In this document: positions 17,616 to 29,000 of the stretch, one piece after another
Numbering within the stretch: position 1 is the stretch's first letter
Layout: each line of letters starts with the position of its first letter
DNA from: an uncultured Eubacteriales bacterium
GTDB taxonomy: Bacteria > Bacillota > Clostridia > Oscillospirales > Oscillospiraceae
Assembly: GCA_900079765.1 (NCBI GenBank)
Contig: LT599017.1
Span: 1,517,765-1,581,764, forward strand
Length of the DNA stretch: 64,000 nucleotides
Direction of reading: 5' to 3'
Notes under the pieces: generated by a model
Told to the model about the DNA's origin: nothing
The model's input: the letters and a program-made list of their open reading frames with translations, nothing else
Database searches by the model: none
Program-made: the position numbers and the translations under genes

Positions 17616-17651
17616 AGCCGTTTGTTCTCCCCGAGAATGAACGGCTTTTTT
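17616..17651 (+). terminator. Intrinsic terminator or attenuator upstream of parA
   Basis: A 14-bp stem (17616-17629 with 17633-17646, two G-U pairs) with a 3-base loop runs straight into six T. It lies between the small leader genes and parA inside what should be one operon, so it may act as an attenuator. Confidence 0.8.
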
Positions 17652-17737
17652 GCATTTCCGGGGCTTCTGCCTCCTACATAGCCGTTTTAGGCAAATCCAA
17701 ACGAAAGCGGCTTTTACTATGGAAGGAGGAACCCCGT

Positions 17738-18559
17738 ATGTCTAATTGCAAAGTCACAGCGATCTGCAACCAAAAAGGCGGCGTAACCAAGACCACTACA
17801 ACGGCCAATCTCGGTATCGGCCTTGCCATGCAGGGCAAAAAGGTTTTGCTTGTGGACATTGACCCCCAAGCCGACCTGACTGCCTCTCTTGGCTGGCCGA
17901 ACAGCGACGCTCTGCCCATGACCCTTGCCGACATCATGGAAAAGACGCTCCATGACGAGGATTTTGAGCATTACGGCGCAATCCTGCGGCATGACGAGGG
18001 CGTGGATTTGATTCCGTCCAGCATTGAGCTGTCGGGCATGGAAATGAGCCTCGTAAACGCCATGAGCCGCGAGTTTACCTTGCGCAACTATCTGGAGCTT
18101 ATTAAGCACAATTACGACCATGTGTTAATTGACTGCCCGCCGTCCCTGTCCATGCTGACCATCAATGCGCTGGCCGCCGCCGATAGCGTAATCGTCCCTG
18201 TTCAGGCGCAATACCTGCCCGCAAAAGGCATGACACAGCTTATGCGGACAATCGGCAAGATTCGGAAGCAGATCAATCCCAACCTGAAGGTGGACGGCGT
18301 TTTGCTGACGCTGGCGGATATGCGCACCAATCTTGCCCGGACAACGGCTGATACCCTGCGGCAGCAGTATGGCAGTCTGCTGAAAATCTATAAGACCCAA
18401 ATCCCGGTGGCAGTCAAGGCCGCTGAAATCAGCGCGGCGGGACAGAGTATTTTTGCCTATAGCAAGGGTAGCAAGGTCGCACAGGCTTACGCCGAGTTTA
18501 CCAAGGAGGTGCTGGCCGATGGCGAAAGAGCTAAAGCTAAACCTGCCCCCGGCAGATGA
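17738..18559 (+). CDS. parA: ParA/Soj-type partition ATPase
   Basis: A 273-residue ATPase with the deviant Walker A motif KGGVTKTTTT at residues 13-22, the second conserved aspartates in VLLVDIDPQADLT, and Walker B in HVLIDCPPSLSML. ParA proteins move or position DNA together with ParB and a centromere-like site. AAGGAGGA at 17723-17730 sets the start at ATG 17738. The gene overlaps parB by 41 bases, so the two are co-expressed. In an ICE it would stabilise the excised circular form. Confidence 0.92.
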   Translation: MSNCKVTAICNQKGGVTKTTTTANLGIGLAMQGKKVLLVDIDPQADLTASLGWPNSDALPMTLADIMEKTLHDEDFEHYGAILRHDEGVDLIPSSIELSGMEMSLVNAMSREFTLRNYLELIKHNYDHVLIDCPPSLSMLTINALAAADSVIVPVQAQYLPAKGMTQLMRTIGKIRKQINPNLKVDGVLLTLADMRTNLARTTADTLRQQYGSLLKIYKTQIPVAVKAAEISAAGQSIFAYSKGSKVAQAYAEFTKEVLADGERAKAKPAPGR

Positions 18560-19448
18560 CCTCTTTACTACCCAGGAGGAACGGGACGACGCCAAGCTGG
18601 AACGGGTAATAGACCTGCCTCTGAGTGAAATTCACGACTTTCCCAATCATCCGTTCAAGGTGAGAATGGATGAGGATATGGTAGAAATGGCCGAGAGCGT
18701 CAAAAAATACGGTGTCTTGGTTCCCGGCCTTGTGCGTCCCAGGGACGGCGGCTATGAAATGGTCGCGGGACATCGCCGTAAAATGGCAAGCGGGCTGGCC
18801 GAGCGCGGCACAATGCCCTGCCTCATTCGCAATTTAACGGATGATGAAGCCGTCATTATTATGGTTGACAGCAATTTGCAGCGTGAAAAAATCCTGCCAT
18901 CCGAAAAAGCCCTTGCCTACAAAATGAAGCTGGAGGCCATGAAACGGCAGGGACAGCGCACGGATTTAACTTCATCTCCAGTGGATATGAAGTTAAAGGG
19001 CAAACAATCTCTTGCTGTTATTGGCGAAACCTCCGGCGATAGCCAGGCTACCGTTCACCGCTACATTCGCTTAACAGAGCTTATCCCACAGGTGCTCGAC
19101 ATGGTGGACGCGGGGAAAATCGCCATGCGCCCCGCCGTGGAGCTGTCTTATCTGCCACCGGAGCAGCAGCATACCCTTTTGGAGGAAATGACCGCAGAGG
19201 AAAGAACCCCTTCCCATATTCAAGCCATGAAAATGCGGAAGTTTTCAGAGGAAGGGCGGCTTGGCGAGGATGTCATCCACTCCATCATGCAGGAGGAAAA
19301 GCCAAATCAAGTGGAGCAATTCAAAATGCCGCGCGATAAAATCAGCAAGTTTTTTCCCGTGGGGACGCCCGCGCAGAAAATTGAGGACACCATTATCAAG
19401 GCGCTGGAGCTTTGGCGGCAAAGAGAACGCAACCGTGACGCGCGATGA
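18519..19448 (+). CDS. parB: ParB/Spo0J-type partition protein
   Basis: A 309-residue protein with the ParB N-terminal nuclease-like fold. LPLSEIHDFPNHPFKVRMDEDM leads to VPGLVRPRDGGYEMVAGHRR, containing the CTP-binding GHRR motif, then NLQREKILPSEKALAYKMK, and a central HTH (about 165-200). It binds centromere-like sites and works with ParA. AAGGAGGTG at 18502-18510 places the start at ATG 18519 inside the end of parA. Confidence 0.9.
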   Translation: MAKELKLNLPPADDLFTTQEERDDAKLERVIDLPLSEIHDFPNHPFKVRMDEDMVEMAESVKKYGVLVPGLVRPRDGGYEMVAGHRRKMASGLAERGTMPCLIRNLTDDEAVIIMVDSNLQREKILPSEKALAYKMKLEAMKRQGQRTDLTSSPVDMKLKGKQSLAVIGETSGDSQATVHRYIRLTELIPQVLDMVDAGKIAMRPAVELSYLPPEQQHTLLEEMTAEERTPSHIQAMKMRKFSEEGRLGEDVIHSIMQEEKPNQVEQFKMPRDKISKFFPVGTPAQKIEDTIIKALELWRQRERNRDAR

Positions 19449-19530
19449 ACCTTTCCCGCCAAGGGGATAGTAGGTCTTTGCCCAAACTGTGGCATTGCCG
19501 CGTTCCCCCTCCCTGCACCCACCCCCTTTG

Positions 19531-19561
19531 TTAACCCACAAGTAAGAATATTAACCCACAA
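19531..19561. repeat. Two TTAACCCACAA direct repeats, 20-bp period
   Basis: TTAACCCACAA occurs at 19531-19541 and 19551-19561, downstream of parB and upstream of a small winged-helix gene. Two helical turns separate the copies, so they could bind a protein on one DNA face. Candidate sites for ParB or the wHTH protein. Confidence 0.5.
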
Positions 19562-19600
19562 TCACCAACAGGGATAGCGGTTTGCTGTCCCTGTTTACAT

Positions 19601-19627
19601 AGAGGGCATTTGCCCTCTTGATTTTTT
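19601..19627 (+). terminator. Intrinsic terminator after parB
   Basis: AGAGGGCA (19601-19608) pairs with TGCCCTCT (19611-19618) across a two-base loop and is followed by a T-rich tail containing six T. It ends just before the ribosome site of the next gene, again suggesting attenuation within the operon. Confidence 0.75.
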
Positions 19628-19644
19628 GAAAGGAGGAAATACCT

Positions 19645-19908
19645 GTGAGAAAGCTGTCCAAATACAAAGTCTGCGGCGAGGTTGATTCTACTGTGACCGG
19701 CAAGCTACTTTACCTCATTCTCGAAGAGCTTGCCGATAAAAACGGCGAAATAATTATCCCACAGAAAAAAATCAGCGCCGCGCTGCACATTTCCAAAGGC
19801 GCTGTGAGCCGTAATCTTCGCCGTCTGCGGGAGGGCGGCTATATTGATGTGGTTGCGCAGTATCACAGCGATGGCGGCAGGGCTGCCAACAAATACCGAA
19901 TCAGATAA
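19645..19908 (+). CDS. Winged-helix DNA-binding protein
   Basis: An 87-residue protein with a GTG start behind AAAGGAGGAA. Residues 40-75 form a clear winged helix (IIIPQKKISAALHISKGAVS then LRRLREGGYIDVV) followed by a Gly-rich wing. It resembles the helix-turn-helix replication/transcription regulators found after parB in Tn1549-type ICEs. It may regulate this operon or bind the nearby direct repeats. Confidence 0.7.
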   Translation: MRKLSKYKVCGEVDSTVTGKLLYLILEELADKNGEIIIPQKKISAALHISKGAVSRNLRRLREGGYIDVVAQYHSDGGRAANKYRIR

Positions 19909-19923
19909 AGGAGCGTGTTTTTC

Positions 19924-20811
19924 ATGGATAACAAAAAATTTGCGGCAACACTTTACAATTTTATAAAAGAGAACGACCCGCACGGCTATTATACGAACAC
20001 CCCGGCAGAGGACGCTATTGCGGAGCTGGAAAGCTACCTTTCCGATCCGGAGATGGTCAAAGAAACCATTAAGGACATAGAGGAAATCGCGGATTCCTTT
20101 GACGACCATGAGGTTTATGTTACCGAGGTCAAGCCGCTTTTGAAAGGTTTACGAGCGGTGCAGGAAAGGCTGGAGGCCGAGCAAAGCAGGCGTATGGTGG
20201 CCGACACCGGCTACGAGGTCAAGCAGTCCATCCGCATTGGCAATAGCGAGATTCTGATGGCCGAGAACCCCGTAGCGGAGGACGGCAGCTTCTATATGAA
20301 AGCCGAGTACACCGAAAACGGCTTGATCGGCGAATACTCCCAGATTCTTGTGGATTCCGATTATCTTGAAATCATTCGGGAATTTGCCAAGGGCCTGCAC
20401 GATCAGATTGAAAAGGTCGCATCCGAAATCGGTAAAGTGGCGTATCAGCCTGAGCCGATCACCGCCAGGGAGTGCCGCCCTAACGATTACAGTCAGGGCA
20501 TTGTCGGCAAGGTGGTGGTAATCAAGGCCGAGGCTCTGCGCCCGGAATACCGGCGCGGGGATATGCAGCTTGTTTTGGTAGACGGCGGCAACGGCGCAAA
20601 CGCCAACCCACATGGAAACGCCGTTTATTGTATCCACCTGAACGACGGCAGTCGTACCCGCTTTGAGAGGTATCAGGTACAGGGTGAAATAAAGGAGCTG
20701 CCTGCATGGGCGGCAGTGCGACTGGATGCCATCCGTGCCGAGCATGAGGCCGCAAAACAACCCGCCCCGCCCATCAAAGCCCGAAAACCGAAAGACAGAG
20801 AAGCGCGGTAA
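19924..20811 (+). CDS. Conserved ICE protein of unknown function
   Basis: A 295-residue acidic protein. The N-terminal 100 residues are helical (NTPAEDAIAELESYLSDPEM). The C-terminal part contains GKVVVIKAEALRPEYRRGD followed by NAVYCIHLNDGSRTRFER, a segment that resembles accessory domains of the large polyvalent proteins in these elements. AAAGGAG at 19907-19913 favours ATG 19924 over GTG 19915. It sits between the wHTH gene and the CysH-like gene. I do not know a function. Confidence 0.65.
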   Translation: MDNKKFAATLYNFIKENDPHGYYTNTPAEDAIAELESYLSDPEMVKETIKDIEEIADSFDDHEVYVTEVKPLLKGLRAVQERLEAEQSRRMVADTGYEVKQSIRIGNSEILMAENPVAEDGSFYMKAEYTENGLIGEYSQILVDSDYLEIIREFAKGLHDQIEKVASEIGKVAYQPEPITARECRPNDYSQGIVGKVVVIKAEALRPEYRRGDMQLVLVDGGNGANANPHGNAVYCIHLNDGSRTRFERYQVQGEIKELPAWAAVRLDAIRAEHEAAKQPAPPIKARKPKDREAR

Positions 20812-20813
20812 TC

Positions 20814-21668
20814 ATGCTTGTAGAGGACACCCTGTTTGGCGTGGTTGACAAGGTTCAAATAGCCGTCGAGCGTATCAAAGCCTTTGAGCCGCCTGACGGC
20901 TATTTCCTTGCCTTTTCGGGCGGTAAGGACAGCCAGTGTATTTATCATCTTGCCAAGGAAGCAGGCGTAAGATTTGACGCCCATTTTCACCTGACCTCGG
21001 TTGACCCGCCGGAGGTCATTTCTTTTGTCAAAGCGCATTATCCCGAAGTAATTTTGGATCAACCGCCCGAAAGTATGTGGCGACTGATTGAGAGAAAGAA
21101 GATCCCGCCAACCCGTAAAATCCGTTACTGCTGTGGTATTTACAAGGAGCGCGGCGGCATTGGCAGAACTGTGATTACAGGTGTTCGTTGGGATGAAAGC
21201 GCACGACGCAAAAATACCCGTGCCATGTTGGAGCTAAATGCCTATTCTACGCGAAAAATCATGCTCAATAGTGACAACGATGAAGCCCGCAGACTGGTTG
21301 AAAGCTGTCAGCTTAAAGGCAAGCACATCTTAAACCCTATTGTTGACTGGCTCACCGAGGATGTGTGGGAATACCTGAATGGCAACGGTATTCCGCATTG
21401 CTGTCTGTATGACGAGGGCTTTCACCGCATTGGCTGCATCGGCTGTCCCATGTCCCGTGAAAAAGGGATGCTGCGGGAGTTTGAGAGATGGCCAAAATAC
21501 TATGCCGCGTATCTCCGCGCTTTTGATCGTATGCTGGTTGCTCGCAGGGAATCGGGACTTGACTGTTCGTTTTGGCCGGATGCCCATGCTGTTATGGACT
21601 GGTGGATTTACGGCAGAAAAAAGATTGAGTGGGAGCCTGAGCAATATGAAATCGAGTTGTTGTTATAA
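20814..21668 (+). CDS. CysH-like phosphoadenosine phosphosulfate reductase family protein
   Basis: A 284-residue PP-loop enzyme. FSGGKDSQ at residues 35-41 is the ATP/PAPS-binding loop. Two cysteine pairs are present, RYCCGIYK (about 105) and GCIGCP (about 208-211), the pattern that carries a 4Fe-4S cluster in APS reductases and is seen in DndC-like enzymes. The start is two bases after the previous stop. No other sulfate assimilation gene is nearby, so ordinary assimilation is unlikely. Members of this family are frequent in Tn1549-type transfer operons. A nucleotide or DNA modification role is only a hypothesis. Confidence 0.85.
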   Translation: MLVEDTLFGVVDKVQIAVERIKAFEPPDGYFLAFSGGKDSQCIYHLAKEAGVRFDAHFHLTSVDPPEVISFVKAHYPEVILDQPPESMWRLIERKKIPPTRKIRYCCGIYKERGGIGRTVITGVRWDESARRKNTRAMLELNAYSTRKIMLNSDNDEARRLVESCQLKGKHILNPIVDWLTEDVWEYLNGNGIPHCCLYDEGFHRIGCIGCPMSREKGMLREFERWPKYYAAYLRAFDRMLVARRESGLDCSFWPDAHAVMDWWIYGRKKIEWEPEQYEIELLL

Positions 21669-21721
21669 AGACCCTGCGTATCCGTGACGGGACAAAATCA
21701 ATTTTGCAAGGAGGAAACGAA

Positions 21722-22999
21722 ATGCCATATGAATTATTACCCTCAAAAGAGGATGGACTGCTGTTTTTTCGTCTGGACGGCGAAGCCGCAGAGCGTTACG
21801 GCTCCATCGGCTACCTTCGGGCAGATTTCGGCAGGGATGGGCGCGGTTTTTGGGCTACATGGTTTGACCAGCAGCCCCATTTGAAAACGCCTGCGTTCAA
21901 GGATGAATTTGACGAAATTATCAACTCTCTGCGCGATGGTGGGCAAAAACCGCCCTTTGCCAGCCGTGACAATTTGGCGGCGTTTTGTGCCGCGACCCCC
22001 GGCAAGGAGTTGACCACACGGGGCAGCGGCTACATGATACAAACGCTGGACTTCTCTTATTATATCCGCTGTCTGCCTCGCCCCGGCGATTATGATATAT
22101 ACGCCTTTGCCTTCGACAATCGCTACCTGCTGCCCGAGCTGGCGGGTAAGCATGATTTGCCCGATGTCTGTTACAGCGTTCTGCCCTCCACCGGGGAGCT
22201 GATTTCCATATCTCGATATGAGAAGGGATACTCCCGCTGTGACGGTTCAAAGCCCAACCCGGAGGAAAACCGATTCTTCGCGGATACCTCCAATAAAATC
22301 TTCGGCATTACGCGGGCGCAGGAGGAGGCCATGCTTGCCGGGAGCATGTTCGGCTGGGATGTTCCCGCCGCAAAGCCGTGGAAATACGACAAGGATGGAA
22401 AGCCTCTGCCTCCGTCACAAAAAAAGATGGGCCGGAGCGATGAGCAGAACCCATGCCTGAAATACGGAGAAAGTGAGGAAAAGCCAATGACACAAGCAGA
22501 ACGCTTTATAAAGCTGACCGCATTGACCAGGGGATCACACAACAATGACCCCTCCTCTTATCATGCGGCCTTTTATTTGCTCTCCCATGACCCGGAGGTA
22601 TGCGCCGCAGCCTGCCGGTTTATCTCGGTGGACGGTATCAGCTTCACCGGGCTGAAACGGGCGATTCGTGATTTTGATGAGCGCACCCGCCAGGTGGTGG
22701 ACATTGCCCACAATCTTTTTTCATGGCGCAGCCCGTGCAAAGCCACGCCCTTTGACATCTCACGGCTCGGCTACCCTTATATGGAGCTGATCTGCAACGC
22801 CTGTTATATTGCAGCCGGGGAATTTCAGGTCATAATTGAGCCGGACAAGGCTGAAATTACGCTGGATAACAGCCATTACAAGGAGAGCAAGCGTATCTAC
22901 CAGCAATTTAAGCAGATGGAGCGCGCGATAGCTGCGGATATGGCTCAGGACAGAGCCGCACTGCCAAAGTCAAAACCGCCTAAAGACTATGAACGGTAA
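21722..22999 (+). CDS. Two-part conserved ICE protein
   Basis: A 425-residue protein behind a strong AAGGAGGAA site. The N-terminal part (1-250) contains beta-rich segments (SIGYLRADFGRDGRGFWATW, YSVLPSTGELISISRY) like domains in the large polyvalent proteins of ICEs. The C-terminal 170 residues (from MTQAERFIKLTALTRG) look like a separate helical domain, and an in-frame ATG at 22487 behind GTGAGGA could start it independently. Function unknown; it precedes the methylase-helicase gene by 24 bases. Confidence 0.6.
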   Translation: MPYELLPSKEDGLLFFRLDGEAAERYGSIGYLRADFGRDGRGFWATWFDQQPHLKTPAFKDEFDEIINSLRDGGQKPPFASRDNLAAFCAATPGKELTTRGSGYMIQTLDFSYYIRCLPRPGDYDIYAFAFDNRYLLPELAGKHDLPDVCYSVLPSTGELISISRYEKGYSRCDGSKPNPEENRFFADTSNKIFGITRAQEEAMLAGSMFGWDVPAAKPWKYDKDGKPLPPSQKKMGRSDEQNPCLKYGESEEKPMTQAERFIKLTALTRGSHNNDPSSYHAAFYLLSHDPEVCAAACRFISVDGISFTGLKRAIRDFDERTRQVVDIAHNLFSWRSPCKATPFDISRLGYPYMELICNACYIAAGEFQVIIEPDKAEITLDNSHYKESKRIYQQFKQMERAIAADMAQDRAALPKSKPPKDYER

Positions 23000-23023
23000 G
23001 CAAACCGAGAGGAGGTGCGCCCT

Positions 23024-26000
23024 ATGGCGTCCAAATATCAGCTAATCACCGATCTTTATGAATCTACAATCCAGGCCGTCACAAATACACCCGTTGCATG
23101 GACGGCATTTCTGCGCTCGGCCTGCCGGAACTACAAATGCCGTTTTGATGAGCAAATCCTGATTTACGCCCAGCGCCCCGACGCCACAGCCGTTCTTGAA
23201 ATTGAAAAGTGGAACGAGCAGTTTGGCCGTTGGGTCAACCGGGGCGCGACGGGTATCGCCGTCTTTGACGATGAGCATGATGGTCGTTACCGCTTAAAAC
23301 ACTACTTCGACATCTCCGATACTCACGAAAGCCGTTTCGCCCGGCGTGTTCCCCTATGGCAAATGGAGCCGCGCTTTGAATCCGAGGTCATTGAGAGCCT
23401 GGAAAACTCCTTCGGTGAATTAGAGGACAAAGCTACCCTTGCCGACGCCCTCATTTCTGCGGCGCGCAATGCCGTGGACGATAACCTTTCCGACTATCTG
23501 AATGAGCTTATGTATTGCCGTGAGGACAGCTTTCTGGAAGAACTGGACGAGCTGAATATCGAGGTGGAATACCGCACAGCCCTCCAAAACAGCGTGGCAT
23601 ATATGCTTCTGACCCGCTGCGGCATTGACACGGAGGATTATCTGGAGCCTCAGGACTTCCGTTATGCAGCCGACTTCAACACCCGCAGCACGGTCAACGC
23701 CCTGGGCCTTGCCACCAGCGATATTGCGGAGCTGTGTCTGCTGGAGATTGCGGCCACGGTGCGGAATCTGCGGATTCAGGAAAGGGATGTAAATCGCACA
23801 TTTGCCAAGCCGGAAGCCCCGGCGTATTCTATACCTATCAAACAAAATGACGAAAGGAGTGCTGACAATGGAACTGACCTATCGGATGGAGGGCGACTAC
23901 CGCGTACCGAATCTGACCGTGCCGGAGGAATCCCCCGCAATCCTTGGCAAATACGCATTGCTCCGCAAGAAGTATCTGAAGCAGCACCGCCGCGTTCTGT
24001 ACCTGAATCTCCTGACGGCGGGGACGCTGAACGCACACCTGACGGAGATCGAGCAGACGGCCACGGGCCGGATGGAGCAGCTCACCGCGCAGATGGCGGC
24101 GGCGCAGGGCGTGACGGAGAAGCTGAAAGCCGAGAACCAAATGCAATGGATGGGGCTGATGAACAACATCCGGCACTCGGCAGAGGAATCGATTCTCAGC
24201 GACCTGATTTACAATTAAAGCCTTTACCCACAGTATCAGACCAGCTCACGATCTTTGGTGAAGCGGAGGAACCGGCAAAAGCCGAATCCTCCGCTTTTTC
24301 CATTTCTCAGCAAATCATCGACGAGGTGCTGACCAGCGGCGGCAACGAGCTTAACAGCCCTCTGCGTATCGTGTCCTATTTCAAAAAAGACTACCCCACC
24401 GCTGAAAATGCCGATTTTCTGCGGCAGGAGTACGAGCGCGGCGGCAAGGGCTTCATCTTTGGCGGCAATCATGTGTCGGTTTGGTTTGATGAAAGCGGAA
24501 TCCGCATCGCCACGGGCAATACCATACTCACCCCCGTCGCCACCCTTGTCACTTATGAGCAGGCCGCCAAGCGTATCCGGGAGCTGCTGGATATGGGGCG
24601 GTATATGCCTCAAAGCGAGTTGGATAAAGCCGACAGCCTTGAGATTAAGACGCTTGCCGAACAGTTATGGTATCTGGAGCACGACCTTATGGATGGAATG
24701 GCCATCCCTGGTATGGACAAAGAAATCTTCAAGGGCGGCTTTCCCGACAGTACGACGCGGATTGCGGAGTTTATTGCACAGCCGGGTCATCAGATAGCCA
24801 TCATTGATGGACTGAAGTTTTTAGCCGCATATGAGCAGGACAACAGCGTACTTCGTTTCCGCTTTTCTGTACGCCATCTGCGCCATGCCCTGACCGGGCT
24901 TGTGGATTTACAGCGTGAACCCCTCCTCTTCACCGCCGACGAAACCGCATCCACGGCGCGGGCGGCGTTTATCACCCAGGATGAGGTGGATCAGGTTCTA
25001 ATGCGCGGCGGCAACATCTCCCACGGCAAATTCCGCATTTATTCCTACTTCCTGCAAGGCCATACCGCCAAGGAAAAAGCCGACTTTCTGAAAAAAGAGT
25101 ACGGGATCGGAGGCAACAGTCGCCTTGGCTTCGATGAGTGGCATGACAGCAAGGGCATCGCGTACAGCCGCGAAAACAACCATATGCCCTATGACAAGGT
25201 GATATTGACATGGCCCAGGGTTGTCAGGCGTATTGATGAGCTGATCGCGGAAGGCCGTTATATGAGCCAGCGGGAGCTTGATCATATCCCCGAGTATGAA
25301 AAGGAAGAGCTGGCAAGAGAGGTTGTCAGCTTCTATCCTTATCAGCCGGAGGACTTGCCGCGCCCATTCCCCAACGCTGTTTCGGATTATGGGGAGCGTG
25401 TGAAAATCGTCCGTCCCCAGCTTGACCAGCCGGAGCGCGTTGCGAAAATCCTCTCTCAGATGGCGGACATCCTCGACAACACCGCCGACTTTGACCGAAA
25501 CTACACATTTATGCAAGAGGCGTTCAGCCACCTGACTTCCTGGCAAAACGGCACATTTTCGCTGTTCACGCCTGTTGAACCCACAGAGCAAGCACAGGCG
25601 GCAGCATCGGCACAGCCGGTTGCCCCCGCAACATCCCCCATCGATGAGGCCGGAGAGTACGACCTTCAGCTTGGCGCGACCGTCTACCTCGGCATTGAAG
25701 AATACGAGATCAATGCCTTTGATGATGCCCGCGTAGAACTGCGGGATGCGGCTATGCCTTTGTTCACACGGGAACTGCCCCGCGATGAATTTGACCGCAG
25801 GCTGCGGGAGAACCGCCTGAACGACGGGCTTATCAAAGCTAAGCCCGACCCTGTGGCGCCCTCTGCCGCAGCGGATACGCCCCGTGTCCTGTATAAAAAG
25901 TACCTGACGGAGCTGGTAGAGGAAATCGCACGGAGCGAAATATACCCGTTTCTGCGTGACCCCGATACTGAGCCTGATGAAGCCGAGGACGCTATAGGCG

Positions 26001-29000
26001 CGTTTGTGGACGCTGCGGCCGCCGCCGAGAGCCACCCCGGTTTGGAAGAAGCCCTTGCCCTCTCAGGTTTTCGGGAATGGCTGATTGAGGACATTTTAGA
26101 CCGCACCTATCAGGATGTGCCCATAGGAAGCGATGGCGTCGAACTGCATGAGCGCGACGCCGACACCGCTGATTGGGTACAGCGCCCGCCGCTAGAAGAA
26201 CAGATCCGTGAGGATTTATCCCTGCGCGGCTTCGTCGTGTCGGATGAATTCATTGCAGTTGGGATTGAAACCTATTCTTCCGATTATGGTATGGGCGACC
26301 ATGAGGCAATCGCAGAGTTTATTGAAAGCGAATACCTCAACGAGGAACCTATGCCGGATCAAGAGCCGGAGTCATATACCCCCAAAAAGGGCGACCGTTA
26401 TGAGATACAAGGGCGGCTGTTTGTGGTGGATATGGTTGATACGGATTGGGAAACCGTCAGTCTGCGGGACACCACATTTCAGAGCAACACAGGATTTCCT
26501 ATTTTCCGCTCCGAATCGCTTGATTTCATCCGTATGTACGACCCCCTCCAGCCGGAGCCTGAGCCGATTACACCAAGTCAAGCCAAAGAGCCGATCAGCG
26601 GCCTGAAGGAAATCGTAATTGACCTTAGGCCGCGTGGTGATGAGCCACCAGTACATTCTCCTCGTTTCGCGCCCAAGCGCGTTTCCTATGTGGATGTCAT
26701 ATCCAGCAACCCGCCGAGGGTTGATATTGCTGATAAAACCCATGCCTACGGCATTTGGGACAGTGAATCCAACCATTATCTAAAAAACGATGACCAAAGC
26801 TATCTTGTATTCGATACGCTTGATGAAGCGGATCAATATGCGGATACGCTAAACAAGGACACGATCACCCCCGCATGGGAAAAGCCCAAGCCCCGAAGCC
26901 GGACGCAGACCTTTGACCCTCACCCGGAAATCCCACAGGCTTCCCGCCACAACTTTATCATCACCGATGATGCCCTTGGCATCGGCGGCGAAAAAGCCAA
27001 ATATCGCTACAATGTCGAGGCAATAAAAACCCTCCAGGCCGTGGAGTCCGAGAACCGATTTGCCACCCCCGAGGAACAGGATATCCTCTCCCGCTATGTC
27101 GGTTGGGGCGGTCTTGCTGATGTGTTTGATGAAGAAAAATCCTCATGGGCAAATGAGCATCTTGAACTCAAGGCCCTGCTTTCCCCGGATGAATACGCCT
27201 CCGCGCGGGCTTCCACAGTTAACGCACACTATACAACGCCGGTGGTTATCAAGGCCATTTATCAGGCGGTAGAAAATATGGGCTTCAAAACCGGCAACAT
27301 CCTGGAGCCGTCCTGCGGTATCGGCAACTTTTTCGGGCTTGTGCCGGAGAGTATGGAGGGCAGCAGGCTCTACGGTGTGGAGCTGGACAGTGTGACCGGC
27401 CGCATCGCACAGCAGCTTTATCAGAAGAACAGCATCGCCGTGCAAGGCTTTGAAAAAACCAATCTGCCCGACAGCTTCTTTGATTTGGCCGTTGGCAACG
27501 TACCGTTCGGACAATACAAGGTGCTGGATAAACGCTATGATAAGCTGAAATTCAGCATCCACGACTACTTTTTTGCAAAGACGCTGGATAAGGTCAGGCC
27601 GGGCGGCGTTATCGCCTTTGTCACATCCAAATATACGATGGATAAACAGAACCCGGATATTCGCAAGTACATCGCGCAGCGCGCTGATCTTTTGGGCGCG
27701 ATCCGGCTCCCCAATAACGCATTTAAGGCAAACGCCGGAACAGAAGTCACCGCTGACATCATCTTTTTACAGAAGCGCGACAGGATGATCGACATTGAGC
27801 CCGACTGGGTACACCTCGGCAAAACCGAGGATGGAATCCCTCTCAACAGCTATTTTCTGGAACATCCAGATATGCTGCTGGGAGAAATGACCACCCAAAG
27901 CACCGCCTATGGACATGACACCACCTGCAAGCCCTTTGAGAACGCCGACCTGTCGGCATTACTCCACAATGCCATAGCCAACATCCATGCGGAAATCCCC
28001 GACTACGAGCGCGGAGAGGATGAGCCGGAGGAGGATAATTCCATCCCCGCCGACCCGTCCGTGCGTAATTTCAGCTACACCCTCGCGGACGGCAAAATCT
28101 ACTACCGGCAGGACAGCCGCATGGTTCCCGTGGAAATGCCGGTGACGGCGCAGAACCGCGTCAAGGGCCTTGTTGAGCTGCGCGAGTGTGTCCGCAGGCT
28201 GATTGAGTATCAGGCCGAGGACTACCCCGAAAGCGACATCCGCACAGAGCAGGCTAAGCTGAACAAATTATACGACGGCTTTACAAAGAAGTACGGCCTC
28301 ATCAATTCGCGTGGCAACAGCATGGCCTTTGGACAGGACAGCGCCTACTGCCTCTTATGCTCCCTTGAAATCATTGATGAAAACGGTGAGCTGGAGCGCA
28401 AGGCCGATATGTTCCAGAAGCGCACCATCAAGCCGCATATCCCCATTACCCATGTTGATACGGCAAGCGAGGCGCTGGCCGTTTCCATGTCCGAAAAGGC
28501 GCGTGTCGATTTAGAGTACATGGCCGAATTGACCGGACAGAGCCGCGACACGCTGATAAAGGCGCTGGAGGGCGTTATCTTCCTGAATGTCGGCGCTGCC
28601 GATTCCCAGGATAAAGCCTATGTGACCGCCGACGAATACCTCTCCGGCAATGTCCGGGAAAAGCTGGTTCACGCAAAGGCGGCGCAGGCCGCCCTGGGCG
28701 ACGGCGCCCTCGGTGTCAACGTCCGCGCCCTTGAAGCGGCCATCCCGCCCGACCTGACCGCTGCTGAAATCTCGGTGCGGTTGGGCGCGACATGGCTCCC
28801 GGAGGATGTCATACAGAAGTTTATGTATGAGCTGCTGCAAACCTCCGGCTACGCCCGTGACCGTACCAAGGTGCATTACTCCGACCGTTTGGGCGAGTGG
28901 AGCATCACTGAAAAAAACGCCGACCGTTCCAATATCCACTCCTTCAACACCTATGGCACACAGCGTATCAACGCCTATAAAATCATTGAGGACAGCCTGA

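Noticed and set aside
24998..26035. Long minus-strand frame inside the giant helicase gene
   Set aside because: GC-rich codon bias leaves the opposite strand open by chance; no start signal or domain is seen.
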